DNA of 64,000 nt from Rhizophagus irregularis (lineage: Eukaryota; Glomeromycota; Glomeromycetes; Glomerales; Glomeraceae): positions 1,674,001 through 1,738,000 of the forward strand of contig NC_089435.1 of NCBI RefSeq assembly GCF_026210795.1, read 5' to 3'. The position numbers and the translations under genes are program-made. Every line of letters starts with the position of its first letter. The stretch's first letter is position 1. The notes below the pieces were generated by a model. The model worked only from the letters and a program-made list of their open reading frames with translations. It was not told the origin of the DNA and ran no database searches. Below are positions 43,140 to 54,031 of the stretch, one piece after another.

Positions 43140-46100
43140 AAAATTTACACTAAAATTTAAGATTAAAATTAACACTTACTCTAAAATTTAAATAGGAATT
43201 TGAGATAATTTATGTCTTAGTTTTTGTATAAATATATAATAATAAGCTATATTTCATAACTTACCAACTAAAGTAATAGAAATTTTAAAAGAATACAGTT
43301 AGCAAATAAATATCTAGCAATAGAATTAAATAAATAACGTACCATCTATAAAATAATTTTTTAAATAAAGAAATTTAGTTAGTTTAAATTATATGTAAAT
43401 ATTATAACAATAAGTTAATAATAGAATTAAATAAATAACTTACTCCCTATATTATTTAAATAATTTTTTAAATAAAGAAATTTAGTTAGTTTAAATTATA
43501 TGTAAATATTATAACAATAAGTAATAATAGAATTAAATAAATAACTTATGACTTACCAACTAAAATAAATTACAAAATAATTTTTTAAATAAAGAAATTT
43601 AGTTAGTTTAAATTATGTGTAAATATTATAACAATAAGTAATAATAGAATTAAATAAATAACTTACGTTCTATTAGTAAATAAATAAAGAAATTAGATAG
43701 TTTAAATTATATGTAAATATTATAACAATAAGTAATAATAGAATTAAATAAATAACTTACTCCCTATATTATTTAAATAATTTTTTAAATAAAGAAATTT
43801 AGTTAGTTTAAATTATATGTAAATATTATAACAATAAGTAATAATAGAATTAAATAAATAACGTACGATCTATAAAATAATTTTTTAAATAATAAAATTT
43901 AGTTAGTTTAAATTATATGTAAATATTATAACAATAAGTAATAATAGAATTAAATAAATAACTTACTCCCTATATTATTTAAATAATTTTTTAAATAAAG
44001 AAATTTAGTTAGTTTAAATTATATGTAAATATTATAACAATAAGGAATAATAGAAATAAATAAATAACTTACTCCCTATATTATATAAATAATTTTTTAA
44101 ATAAAGAAATTTAGTTAGTTTAAATTATATGTAAATATTATAACAATAAGTTAATAATAGAATTAAATAAATAACTTACTCCCTATATTATTTAAATAAT
44201 TTTTAAATAAAGAAATTTAGTTAGTTTAAATTATATGTAAATATTATAACAATAAGTAATAATAGAATTAAATAAATAACTTACGAACTATATTATTTAA
44301 ATAATTTTTTAAATAAAGAAATTTAGTTGGTTTAAATTATATGTAAATATTATAACAATAAGTAATAATAGAATTAAATAAATAACGTACCATCTATAAA
44401 ATAATTTTTTAAATAAAGAAATTTAGTTAGTTTAAATTATATGTAAATATTATAACAATAAGTAATAATAGAATTAAATAAATAACTTACGAACTATATT
44501 ATTTAAATAATTTTTTAAATAAAGAAATTTAGTTAGTTTAAATTATATGTAAATATTATAACAATAAGTAATAATAGAATTAAATAAATAACTTACGAAC
44601 TACATTATTTTAAATAAAGAAATTTAGTTAGTTTAAATTATATGTAAATATTATAACAATAAGTAATATTAGAATTAAATAAATAACTTACGAACTATAT
44701 TATTTAAATAATTTTTTTAAATAAAGAAATTTAGTTAGTTTAAATTATATGTAAATATTATAACAATAAGTAATAATAGAATTAAATAAATAACGTACCA
44801 CCTATAAAATAATTTTTTAAATAAAGAAATTTAGTTAGTTTAAATTATATGTAAATATTATAACAATAAGTAATAATAGAATTAATAAATAACTTACGAA
44901 CTATATTATTTAAATAATTTTTTAAATAAAGAAATTTAGTTAGTTTAAATTATATGTAAATATTATAACAATAAGTAATAATAGAATTAAATAAATAACT
45001 TACTCCCTATATTATTTAAATAATTTTTTAAATAAAGAAATTTAGTTGGTTTAAATTATATGTAAATATTATAACAATAAGTAATAATAGAATTAAATAA
45101 ATAACTTACTCGCTATATTATTTAAATAATTTTTTAAATAAAGAAATTTAGTTAGTTTAAATTATATGTAAATATTATAACAATAAGTAATAATAGAATT
45201 AAATAAATAACGTACCATCTATAAAATAATTTTTTAAATAAAGAAATTTAGTTAGTTTAAATTATATGTAAATATTATAACAATAAGTAATATTAGAATT
45301 AAATAAATAACGTACCATCTATAAAATAATTTTTTAAATAAAGAAATTTAATTAGTTTAAATTATATGTAAATATTATAACAATAAGTAATATTAGAATT
45401 AAATAAATAACTTACAAGCTATTATTTAAATAATTTTTTAAATAAAGAAATTTAGTTAGTTTAAATTATATGTAAATATTATAACAATAAGTAATAATAG
45501 AATTATATAAATAACTTATGACTTACCAACTAAAATAAATTACAAAATAATTTTTTAAATAAAGAAATTTAGTTAGTTTAAATTATACAGTATGTAAATA
45601 TTATAACAATAAGTAATAATAGAATTAAATAAATAACTTACAAGCTATTATTTAAATAATTTTTTAAATTTAGAAATTTGGTTAGTTTAAATTATATAAT
45701 ATTATAACAATAAGTAATAATAGAATTAAATAAATAACTTACTCCCTATATTATTTAAATAATTTTTTAAATAAAGAAATTTAGCGTTTATTATATGTAA
45801 ATATTATAACAATAAGTAATAATAGAATTAAATAAATAACTTACTCCCTATATTATTTAAATAATTTTTTAAATAAAGAAATTTAGTTAGTTTAAATTAT
45901 ATGTAAATATTATAACAATAAGTAATAATAGAATAAAATAAATAAATTTCTACAAGCTATTATTTAAATAATTTTTTAAATAAAGAAATTTAGTTAGTTT
46001 AAATTATATGTAAATATTATAATAATAAGTAATAATAATAGAATTAAATAAATAACTTACTCCCTATATTATTTAAATAATTTTTTAAATAAAGAAATTT

Positions 46101-48020
46101 AGTTAGTTTAAATTATATAAATATTATAACAATAAGTAATAATAGAATTAAAATAAATAATCTTACTCCCTATAATATTAAATAATTTTTTAAATAAAGA
46201 AATTTAGTTAGTTTAAATTATATAAATATTATAACAATAAGTAATAATAGAATTAAATAAATAACTTACGAACTATATTATTGGGGCCACTTTAAATAAA
46301 GAAATTTAGTTAGTTGAATATATATAAATATTATAACAATAAGTAATAATAGAATTAAATAAATAACGTACCATCTGTAAAATAATTTTTTAAATAAAGA
46401 AATTTAGTTAGTTTAAATTATATGTAAATATTATAACAATAAGTAATAATAGAATTAAATAAATAACGTACAATCTATAAAATAATTTTTAAATAAAGAA
46501 ATTTAGTTAGTTTAAATTATATGTAAATATTATAACAATAAGTAATAATAGAATTAAATAAATAACGTACCATCTATAAAATAATTTTTTAAATAAAGAA
46601 ATTGTTAGTTTAAATTATGTGTAAATATTATAACAATAAGTAATAATAGAATTAAATAAATAACTTACGTTCTATTAAATAAATAAAGAAATTAGATAGT
46701 TTAAATTATATGTAAATATTATAACAATAAGTAATAATAGAATTAAATAAATAACTTACGTTCTATTAAATAAATAAAGAAATTAGATAGTTTAAATTAT
46801 ATGTAAATATTATAACAATAAGTAATAATAGAATTAAATAAATAACTTACTCCCTATATTATTTAAATAATTTTTTAAATAAAGAAATTTAGTTAGTTTA
46901 AATTATATGTAAATATTATAACAATAAGTAATAATAGAATTAAATAAATAACTTACTCCCTATATTATTTAAATAATTTTTTAAATAAAGAAATTTAGTT
47001 AGTTTAAATTATATAATATTATAACAATAAGTAATAATAGAATTAAATAAATAACTTACTCCCTATATTATTTAAATGATTTTTTAAATAAAGAAATTTA
47101 GTTAGTTTAAATTATATGTAAATATTATAACAATAAGTAATAATAGAATTAAATAAATAACTTACGAACTATATTATTTAAATAATTTTTTAAATAAAGA
47201 AAATTAGTTAGTTTAAATTATATGTAAATATTATAACAATAAGTAATAATAGAATTAAATAAATAACGTACCACCTATAAAATAATTTTTTAAATAAAGA
47301 AATTTAGTTAGTTTAAATTATATGTAAATATTATAACAATAAGTAATAATAGAATTAAATAAATAACTTACGTTCTATTAAATAAATAAAGAAATTAGAT
47401 AGTTTAAATTATATGTAAATATTATAACAATAAGTAATAATAGAATTAAATAAATAACTTACGTTCTATTAAATAAAGAAGAAATTAGATAATTTAAATT
47501 ATATGTAAATATTATAACAATAAGTAATAATAGAATTAAATAAATAACTTACGTTCTATTAAATAAATAAAGAAATTAGATAATTTAAATTATATGTAAA
47601 TATTATAACAATAAGTAATAATAGAATTAAATAAATAACGTACCATCTATAAAATAATTTTTTAAATAAAGAAATTTAGTTAACTTAATTGTATTACAAT
47701 AGAAATATAGACATCATATAACTTACACCCTGAATTATTATTAATTTTTAATTAGTTAAATATAGATATAAATATAATAGAAAGATATTCACTATAAATT
47801 GAATATATTACTTACAATCTATTTATTTTAAATTAAGAATATAATTAGTTAAATTATATTAAAATATTAATAAATAAGTCTAATATTAAATATAGCATTC
47901 TTAAGTATTATAACTTACCAGCTGTAATAATATTTAAACATAGAATTTAGTTATTTGATTATTATGTAAAATAAATAGTAAAAAACTAAAATTTAAATAA
48001 CTGATAACTTACAAACTTAT
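43140..48020 (-). repeat. tandem array of ~48 intron-like units separated by 3 nt
   Basis: The units are ~90-125 nt. On the minus strand each reads GTAAGTTATTTATTTAATTC ... TTTAAACTAACTAAATTTC ... AAATAATATAG: a consensus donor, a CTAAC branch-site motif ~40 nt from the end, and an AG acceptor. Between the AG of one unit and the GT of the next there are, in almost all units, exactly three nucleotides (GGA, TTC, ATG, AAC, TTG, CTT, GTG, ATC, ATT, CGA, GGT, CTG or TTT). None of these is a stop codon. Donors vary only as GTAAGT or GTACGT. The outermost units (47700-48020) have diverged in body sequence but keep donor, branch site, acceptor and spacing. At 43140-43185 two units have one nucleotide instead of three. 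The array lies directly upstream of the kinase gene on its strand. One unit, near 45950, has lost its donor. Confidence 0.85.
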
Positions 48021-48024
48021 AGTA

Positions 48025-48970
48025 TTATTAACCATAAATAAATTATTTAGTTACATAGAATATAATGATAATAATTAATTTTTAATATAATTTTTATATA
48101 ATATGATAGTTAGTTTATATTTGCAAAATTGTTTAAAAATTTGATGGGATAATTCTAATTTTATTTTATAGCTGTATGATTACCTTTATGATCCATTACT
48201 ATATCAAATTCTTCCTAATTGGAAAGATAAAGTGAATATGTATATCCTTTTTTCTTTTTTTTTATTTATCTTAAACGCCTTATTAGTACAGATATTAAAA
48301 TGGTAATAATATTTATGCAAAACGCATTGTATACAAAATGTTGATCGCAAGTACAAGTTGTATGACGCATGTCCGGAATGCATGTTGTAAGACCTAAGTC
48401 CGTATAATAATACGTTTGCCACCTTAGGACTTAACAAAATAATACTTTATTAATAATATAAATAAATACAATAATATGCTTAGTAGTTTAACAATACTAT
48501 AAAATAATAACTAAATATTTATCCAAATATTTCCCTAAATTCGTAACCTGATTTTCCACAATGTCGCCTTTATACAAAGAAACTTCTGCGCATCCCTTTT
48601 TATTAGTTTAACTGCAAAATCTGAAAATATCCTTATCTCATATAACTTTATACTCATAAAAACTACAAGTATTAGTACTTGTTATTTTTCATGTTTTTGA
48701 AATTTCCATTTTTCTTCGTTTTTGATCTTCAAAACCCTTTCCTTAAATGTTAATATCCTAATTATAGATTCTTTCATCATGATCTACAAATCAATCACAT
48801 GATTTCCAATCATCTGATAATCATCTGACTTAAATCTTTCATCTTGGACGTTACATTTCAATATTAAATACTAAAAATTTTAGAAAAAAAAAAAAAACTC
48901 TTCCCCCTTTCCGTCTGATTTCATAGAAATCCGCAGTATACACAAATTTTTTATTTTTTAAAATTTTTAA
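48025..48970. other. gap, possible upstream exon only
   Basis: On the minus strand a 31-nt exon-like piece (CAATTAG | GAAGAATTTG... | GTAATC) lies at about 48188-48218, in line with the array. Nothing else is supported; the 77-codon minus frame at 48204-48437 has no features. Confidence 0.35.
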
Positions 48971-48982
48971 CCCTTTACGTTG

Positions 48983-48990
48983 GTATAAAA
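48983..48990 (+). promoter_or_regulatory. TATA box upstream of the split gene
   Basis: GGTATAAAAGGAG lies immediately before the open frame of the second copy of the unrecognised family. It matches the consensus and position of a core promoter element. No ATG is found in the frame shortly downstream, so the true translation start is unknown. Confidence 0.4.
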
Positions 48991-48993
48991 GGA

Positions 48994-49490
48994 GTGAGGA
49001 CCACTTGGTGGCCTCGACAGAAAGTTCTCCTTAATACACCCCGTTGCTTTTGGAGAGTATTTTATAATAGTATACCAAATATTTTTATCATTATAACACC
49101 TTTGAATATTTTACCTTCCTTTGGGAAAAAAAACCCCTCTGACGCTTCTGCTTCTAAATCGCACGTGACCGTTCCTGATAAGGATGGTTACAACAAAAAA
49201 TCTTTACACAAAATACGTAATATTTTTGCTTATTCATTTCAAACTCACAAGCTTAATCCATATATAGTTAACGATACACGAGGTAGTGGTACCTTGTATA
49301 ACACCAAAAAAAGTAGATACTTCCTTATGGAGTTACACCCAAATGCTGATCTTTGTTTAACAAAGAAAAATTCTTTCAACGTCTACACCAATGATATTGA
49401 TATGCATAATGATCATCAGAGGATCTTCAACTCAACTAGTAAAAAAGTTAATCTTAATTACTTGATAGGGACATATCTCGCTTTTATATT
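48994..49490 (+). pseudogene. first half of second copy of the unrecognised family
   Basis: The frame (no ATG at its beginning) contains KDGYNKKSLHKIRNIFAYSF, YNTKKSRYFLMELHPNADL, NVYTNDIDMHNDHQRIFNST and NYLIGTYLAF. These align with the first domain of the 12.3-14.5 kb gene (AGYNKIYEF, YEFRRSKSFFFE, IHTNDYLMST, KGLQHFF): Y-x3-[KR]S-x2-F-x2-E, then TND-x2-M, then STS. The homology stops where the TIR element begins at 49491. The second domain resumes after the element at 54032. So this is one gene cut in two by an insertion. Confidence 0.6.
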
Positions 49491-49689
49491 CACAGGTCGA
49501 ACAGATGTCATTGTCGCAAAATTTGCCTGGAATTTTTCTGGCAAATTGAGAATTATCCCGGTAAATTGGGGTAAATTGTGTTACAATTTTGGGATAATGG
49601 AGGACTTACAATTTGGCAAATTTTGTCAAAATGGCGGAATTCCTACAGAATTCCTAATTCAAATATTGAGAAATTTTTCAGTAAATTAT

Positions 49690-50260
49690 CATTAATTGTG
49701 GGAAATTTTAGGTAAATTTTTAGTAATTTTATGTAAATTGTAGTGAATTTAGTCAAATTTTTAGTAATTTTATGTAAACGTAATGTGAATTTAGTCAAAT
49801 TTTTAGTAATTTTATGTAAACGTAATGCAAATTGTGGTGAATTTAGTCAAATTTTTAGTAATTTTATGCAAACGTAATGCAAATTGTGGTAAATTGTAAT
49901 GTATTTTTAGTAATGTTATATAAATTGTTGAAAATTTAGGTGAATTTTTCAGCAATGTTGTGCAAACGTAATACAAATTGTGGAAAATTGTGGTGAATTT
50001 TGCATTTTTTCGGTAAATGTTAGCTAAACTTTTGATAATTTAGTGAAATTTAGGATAATTTTGGACAATTGAGTGAAAAATGTTTTACTGATTTTGTACA
50101 ATTGAGTGTAAACAGTATAAACGCAACATTTTCGGAGACAATTTAGTGAAATTTTGCAATAATTTCGGACAATTGAGTGAAATTTTGCAATAATTTCGGA
50201 CAATTGAGTGAAATTTAGTAATAATTTTAAACAATTTAGTGCAAATACCATGACAATTTA
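49690..50260. repeat. degenerate ~30- and ~60-nt tandem repeats
   Basis: Units such as TTAGTCAAATTTTTAGTAAT + TTTATGTAAACGTAATG recur about four times. They pass into ACAATTGAGTGAAATTTTGC-type ~31-nt units around 50050-50230. Non-coding, inside the TIR element. Confidence 0.65.
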
Positions 50261-50429
50261 AAACACTGGTTTAATAATTTTACATAATTTATTACAATAT
50301 TATTTATTAACAAATGCACAATTATTATTTAACGATGAGAATCTATATTAATCTATATTCATCAGATATCCAATGATCCATGGGTAATCCGCACATCTAA
50401 TTCATTCATGTATCTCCGATGCCAAAGTA

Positions 50430-52065
50430 GAAGCTGGTGAAAACCTACAAAAAAGAAAGTAAAGAAACGTTAGTTAACGTTTCTTAAAAAAAAATTAATA
50501 AAAATTAAGTTTCACAACCAATGTTGCGAAACTCACCGGTTCGTTTTGATTTCCATTATCCAAACGTCCGGAACCTACAAAAAGTAAAAAAGAAATGTTA
50601 GGTAATATTTCTTTTAAAAAAAAAGAACAAAAATTAAGTTTCGCAATGTAACATTGCAAAACTTACCGGTCGTTTCATTCATTCTAACATCTGGAACCTA
50701 CAAAAAGTAAAAAAGAAATGTTAGTTAACGTTTCTTTTAATAAAAAAAAAACAAAATTAAGTTTCGCAATGTAACATTGCGAAACTTACCGGTCATTTCA
50801 TTCATTCTAACGTCCGGAACCTACAAAAGTAAAAAAGAAACGTTAGTTAACGTTTCTTTTAATAAAAAAAAACAAAAATTAAGTTTCGCAATGTAACATT
50901 GCGAAACTTACCGGTCGTTTCATTCATTCTAACGTCTGGAACCTACAAAAATTAAAAGAAAGAAACGTTTAGTATCGTTTCTTTAAAAAAAATTAATAAA
51001 AATTGTTTCGCAACACAATGTTGCGAAACTTACCGGTTCATTTCGAAGTTCATTATCCAAACGTCCAGAATCTACAAAAATTAAAAGAAAGAAACGTTTA
51101 GTATCATTTCTTTAAAAAAAAATAATTAAAAAAATAAGTTTCACAATACAATATTGCGAAACTCACCGGTTCGTTTCGATTTCTATTATCCAAATGTCCG
51201 GAATCTACAAAAAGTAAAAGAAACGTACGTTAGTATCGTTTCTTTAAAAAAAAACATAATTAAAATTAAGTTTTGCAACAATTGTTGCAAAACTTACCGG
51301 TTCATTTCGAGTTTCAAACGTCCAGAACCTACAAAAAAAAAAGAAAGAAACGTTAGTTAACGTTTCTTTTAATAAAAAAAATCAATAAATTAAGTTTCGC
51401 AACGATTCGTTGCAAAACTCACCGGTTCGTTTCATCCAAACGTCTGGAACCTACAAAAAGAAGGAAAGAAACATTAGTTAACGTTTCTTTTAATAAAAAA
51501 AAAAATTTAACAAAAAAAAGAAAATATTACCTTTCTTCCAAAGTCCGGGTCATAATTTCGTCCGGCGTTCTTACAAAAAGAAGAAAGGAAACGTTAGAAA
51601 CGTTTCCTAAAAGAAATTAAAAAAAAAAGTAAGTTTTGAACACGAAACTTACCATTTCACTTTCCGAAGTTGAAGACCTACACAAAAGAAAAATAGGAAA
51701 CGTTAGAAACGTTTCCTTACAAAAAAGAATTAAAAAAATTTTTTTTAAAAAAGTTTTGAAGCGAACGCTTCGAAACTTACCATTTTCGTTTCCTCGTTTC
51801 CTAAGTCAAAAATACCGAAAGACCCAAAAAAAAAATAAAGGATCGTTAAAAATGATCCTTATAAAAGCAAAAAAAAAAATTTATTTTAAAGTTTCAAAGC
51901 GAAACGCTTCGAAACTTACCATAATTTCAGTAGTCAAAACATCGAAAATCCTACAAAAAAGAAAGAAAGGAAATGTTAGAAACGTTTCCTTACAACAAAG
52001 AATTAAAAAAAAAAAATTTAAATTTAAAAAAGTTTCGAAGCGTTTCACTTCGAAACTTACCATTG
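50430..52065 (-). repeat. array of ~14 mini-exon/hairpin-intron units
   Basis: Each ~110-120-nt unit on the minus strand reads TTTTTGTAG | 25-38 nt | GTAAGT (or GTGAGT). The exon-like parts are related (GTTCCGGACGTTTGGATAAT..., ending ACCG or ATG). The introns consist of two hairpins. The first contains the donor itself (TAAGTTTCGCAATG / CATTGCGAAACTTA). The second, AGAAACGTTA / TAACGTTTCT, stands just before the pyrimidine tract and acceptor. Stem sequences change from unit to unit in a paired way (GGATC..GATCC in one unit for GAAAC..GTTTC in others; GAAGCG..CGCTTC for GCAATG..CATTGC). Exon lengths 28, 31 and 38 do not keep one frame, so a protein product is unlikely. Confidence 0.8.
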
Positions 52066-52079
52066 TTTTTCTGAAAGAC

Positions 52080-52380
52080 GGTTCTGGGAAGGGGAAAGGG
52101 AATGGGGAAGGAGTGGGAGGAAAAAGGGAAGGGGAAGGGTGGAGGAAGGAAGGAAGGGGAGGAGAAGGAGAGAAAGAGGGAAGAGGAAGGTGAGAGAAAG
52201 AGGGAAGGGGAAGGCGAGAGAAAAAAGAGGGAAGGGGAAGGTGAAAGAAAGAGGGAAGGGAAAGGTGAAAGAAAGAGGGAAGGGTAAGGTGAGAGAAAGA
52301 GGAAAGGGGAAGGTGAAAGAAAGAGGGAAGGGGAAGGGCAAAAGAAAAAAGAGGTAAAGGCGTGAGAAAAAAAATATTAA
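52080..52380. repeat. GGGAAGG-type purine-rich tandem repeat
   Basis: Degenerate ~20-26-nt units (GAAAGAGGGAAGGGGAAGGT) with strong strand bias of purines. Open frames in both directions across it (Glu/Arg/Lys-rich, Pro/Phe/Ser-rich) are composition shadows. Confidence 0.8.
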
Positions 52381-52477
52381 GCTTTTGCTAAAAAAGCTTA
52401 ATTTTTTTTTTTCGTTATACTGCAGCTGAAGCTGCGGTAATTATTAAGTAATATCACGTGACGCACATGATATATAA

Positions 52478-52700
52478 TTTTATATAAATAGGGGCTTTCT
52501 CCCACCCCAGAATTTTTTTTTTTTATTTTAATAATTTTAAATAGATGTATATATATGCTTATATATACATATATATATATCTATTAACTAATACTTTACA
52601 AAAAGCCCCTCCTCTGTAAACAGGTAGAGGTCATAAAGTACCTATAGGGGGAGAGCCATTGCTGCTCCCTCCACCTGTTTATAGTGACAAAAAGAGAGAG
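52478..52700 (+). promoter_or_regulatory. TATA box and structured leader-like segment
   Basis: TTTTATATAAATAGGGGC at about 52478-52495 is a strong TATA consensus. Downstream, 52598-52690 contains complementary stretches (CTCTGTAAACAGGTAGAGG; GGGGGAG with CTCCCTCC; AAACAGGTGGAGG complement) that could fold. No coding frame follows directly. Whether this promotes a non-coding transcript of the TIR element is unknown. Confidence 0.4.
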
Positions 52701-52859
52701 TCTTCAGTAGTAAGGTTTAGTATTAAATTACATCACAACACATCGTGTTATATTAACAATGTGTTTAATGTTAAATAATGCATTTAAAATATAAATATTA
52801 TAAATTTAATAATGTACGTAATTAAATAAATAAAAATTATCATCAATTTTTAATGTAAT

Positions 52860-53985
52860 TAAGTGTAATGCTACGTTATCCAATGTAATTGTAGTATTTT
52901 TTTTGTGTTTTTTAGTGCAATTCCGCGTTTTTTAGTGCAATTCCGCATTTTCTAGCATAATGTTACATTTTCCAGTATAACGCGAAATTTTTTTAAAAAA
53001 AAATGATAATTGTGGTACTTTTTAGTGTAATGCTACATTGTCTAGTGCAATTGTGGTATTTTTTAGTGCAATTCTGAATTTTCTAGCATAATGTTACATT
53101 TTCCAGCATAACACGAAATTTTCTAAAAAATATGATAATTGTGGTACTTTTTAGTGTAATGCTACATTGTCTAGTGTAATTGTGGTATTTTTTAGTGCAA
53201 TGCCACATAATCTAGTATAGTGCTACATTTTTTAGTATAATTTAATGTAATGTGGAATTTTCCAAAAAATGAGATAATTGTGATGCTTTTTAGTGTAATT
53301 TGGTGAAATGCTACATTTTCCAGTGTAATGCTATATTACTGAGCATTTTCAAAAAAAAATGTAAAATCTTAACATTCTGACGAAAATGAAACATTTTGAC
53401 TAAAAAAACATAAAATTTGCTGAAAATATGCAACATTTGACAGAAAATATAGAATTTTCATAAAAAAATATACCATTTGCAAGAAAATCGGAATATTTGA
53501 CAAAATTTGAATTTAATTGACAATGTTATAACAATTTTATGAAATGTTGTTACAATGATATCACATTGAAGATAAAATGTGGCATTTTCATAAAAATGCA
53601 CCATTTGCAAGAAAATCGGAACATTTGACAAAAAAAAAGCAAAATTTGATTTTAATTGACAATGTTATAACAATTTTATTAAATGTTATTACATTTGAGG
53701 TGAAATGTGAAATTTTCATAAAAATGCACCATTTGCAAGAAAATTGGAACATTTAACAAAAAAAAAGCAAAATTTGATTTTAATGACAATGTTATAACAA
53801 TGTTACGAAATGTTACAAAAATGTTACATTTGAGATATAATGTAGCATTTTCCTAAAATTTCATAAGATTTGCTAAATCGGACAATGTTGTAACAATGCT
53901 ATTCCAAAAAATTGCTTAGCGTAATGCAGCATTTTCCACAATTTCCCACCATTTTCCAGGAAAATGGGGAATTTGCATTTTTTGA
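52860..53985. repeat. degenerate tandem repeats in right half of TIR element
   Basis: Recurring units of about 30-110 nt such as TTTTTAGTGCAATTCCGCAT, TCTAGCATAATGTTACATTT and, further right, ATGCACCATTTGCAAGAAAA with CAATGTTATAACAATTTTAT. No open frames. Confidence 0.6.
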
Positions 53986-54031
53986 ATTTTGGACAATGGC
54001 GCCCCTTCGACCTGTGATTTTCTATCAACAG

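Larger units (their letters stand above)
49491..54017. mobile_element. 4.5-kb non-coding TIR element inserted in the gene
   Basis: TCACAGGTCGAA at 49491 is exactly inverted at 54006-54017 (TTCGACCTGTGA). Similarity continues inward with CATTGTC.CAAAATT on both sides. The flanks are TTTTATAT on the left and TTTTCTAT on the right, an 8-bp near-duplication consistent with a hAT-like insertion. The interior has no transposase frame. It is made of degenerate repeats (49700-50250, 52860-53980), a splice-site-bearing array (50430-52065) and a purine-rich repeat (52080-52380). Both halves of the interrupted gene are recognisable outside it. Class assignment is tentative. Confidence 0.65.

Noticed and set aside
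43140-48020. CRISPR-like array or rRNA/tRNA spacer repeat
   Set aside because: The invariant part is ~100 nt and the variable part is only 3 nt, with eukaryotic splice signals. No cas genes or RNA-gene signatures, and the genome is fungal.
52057-52357. Open frames rich in Pro/Phe/Ser or Glu/Arg/Lys
   Set aside because: Produced by the GGGAAGG repeat in several frames on both strands.
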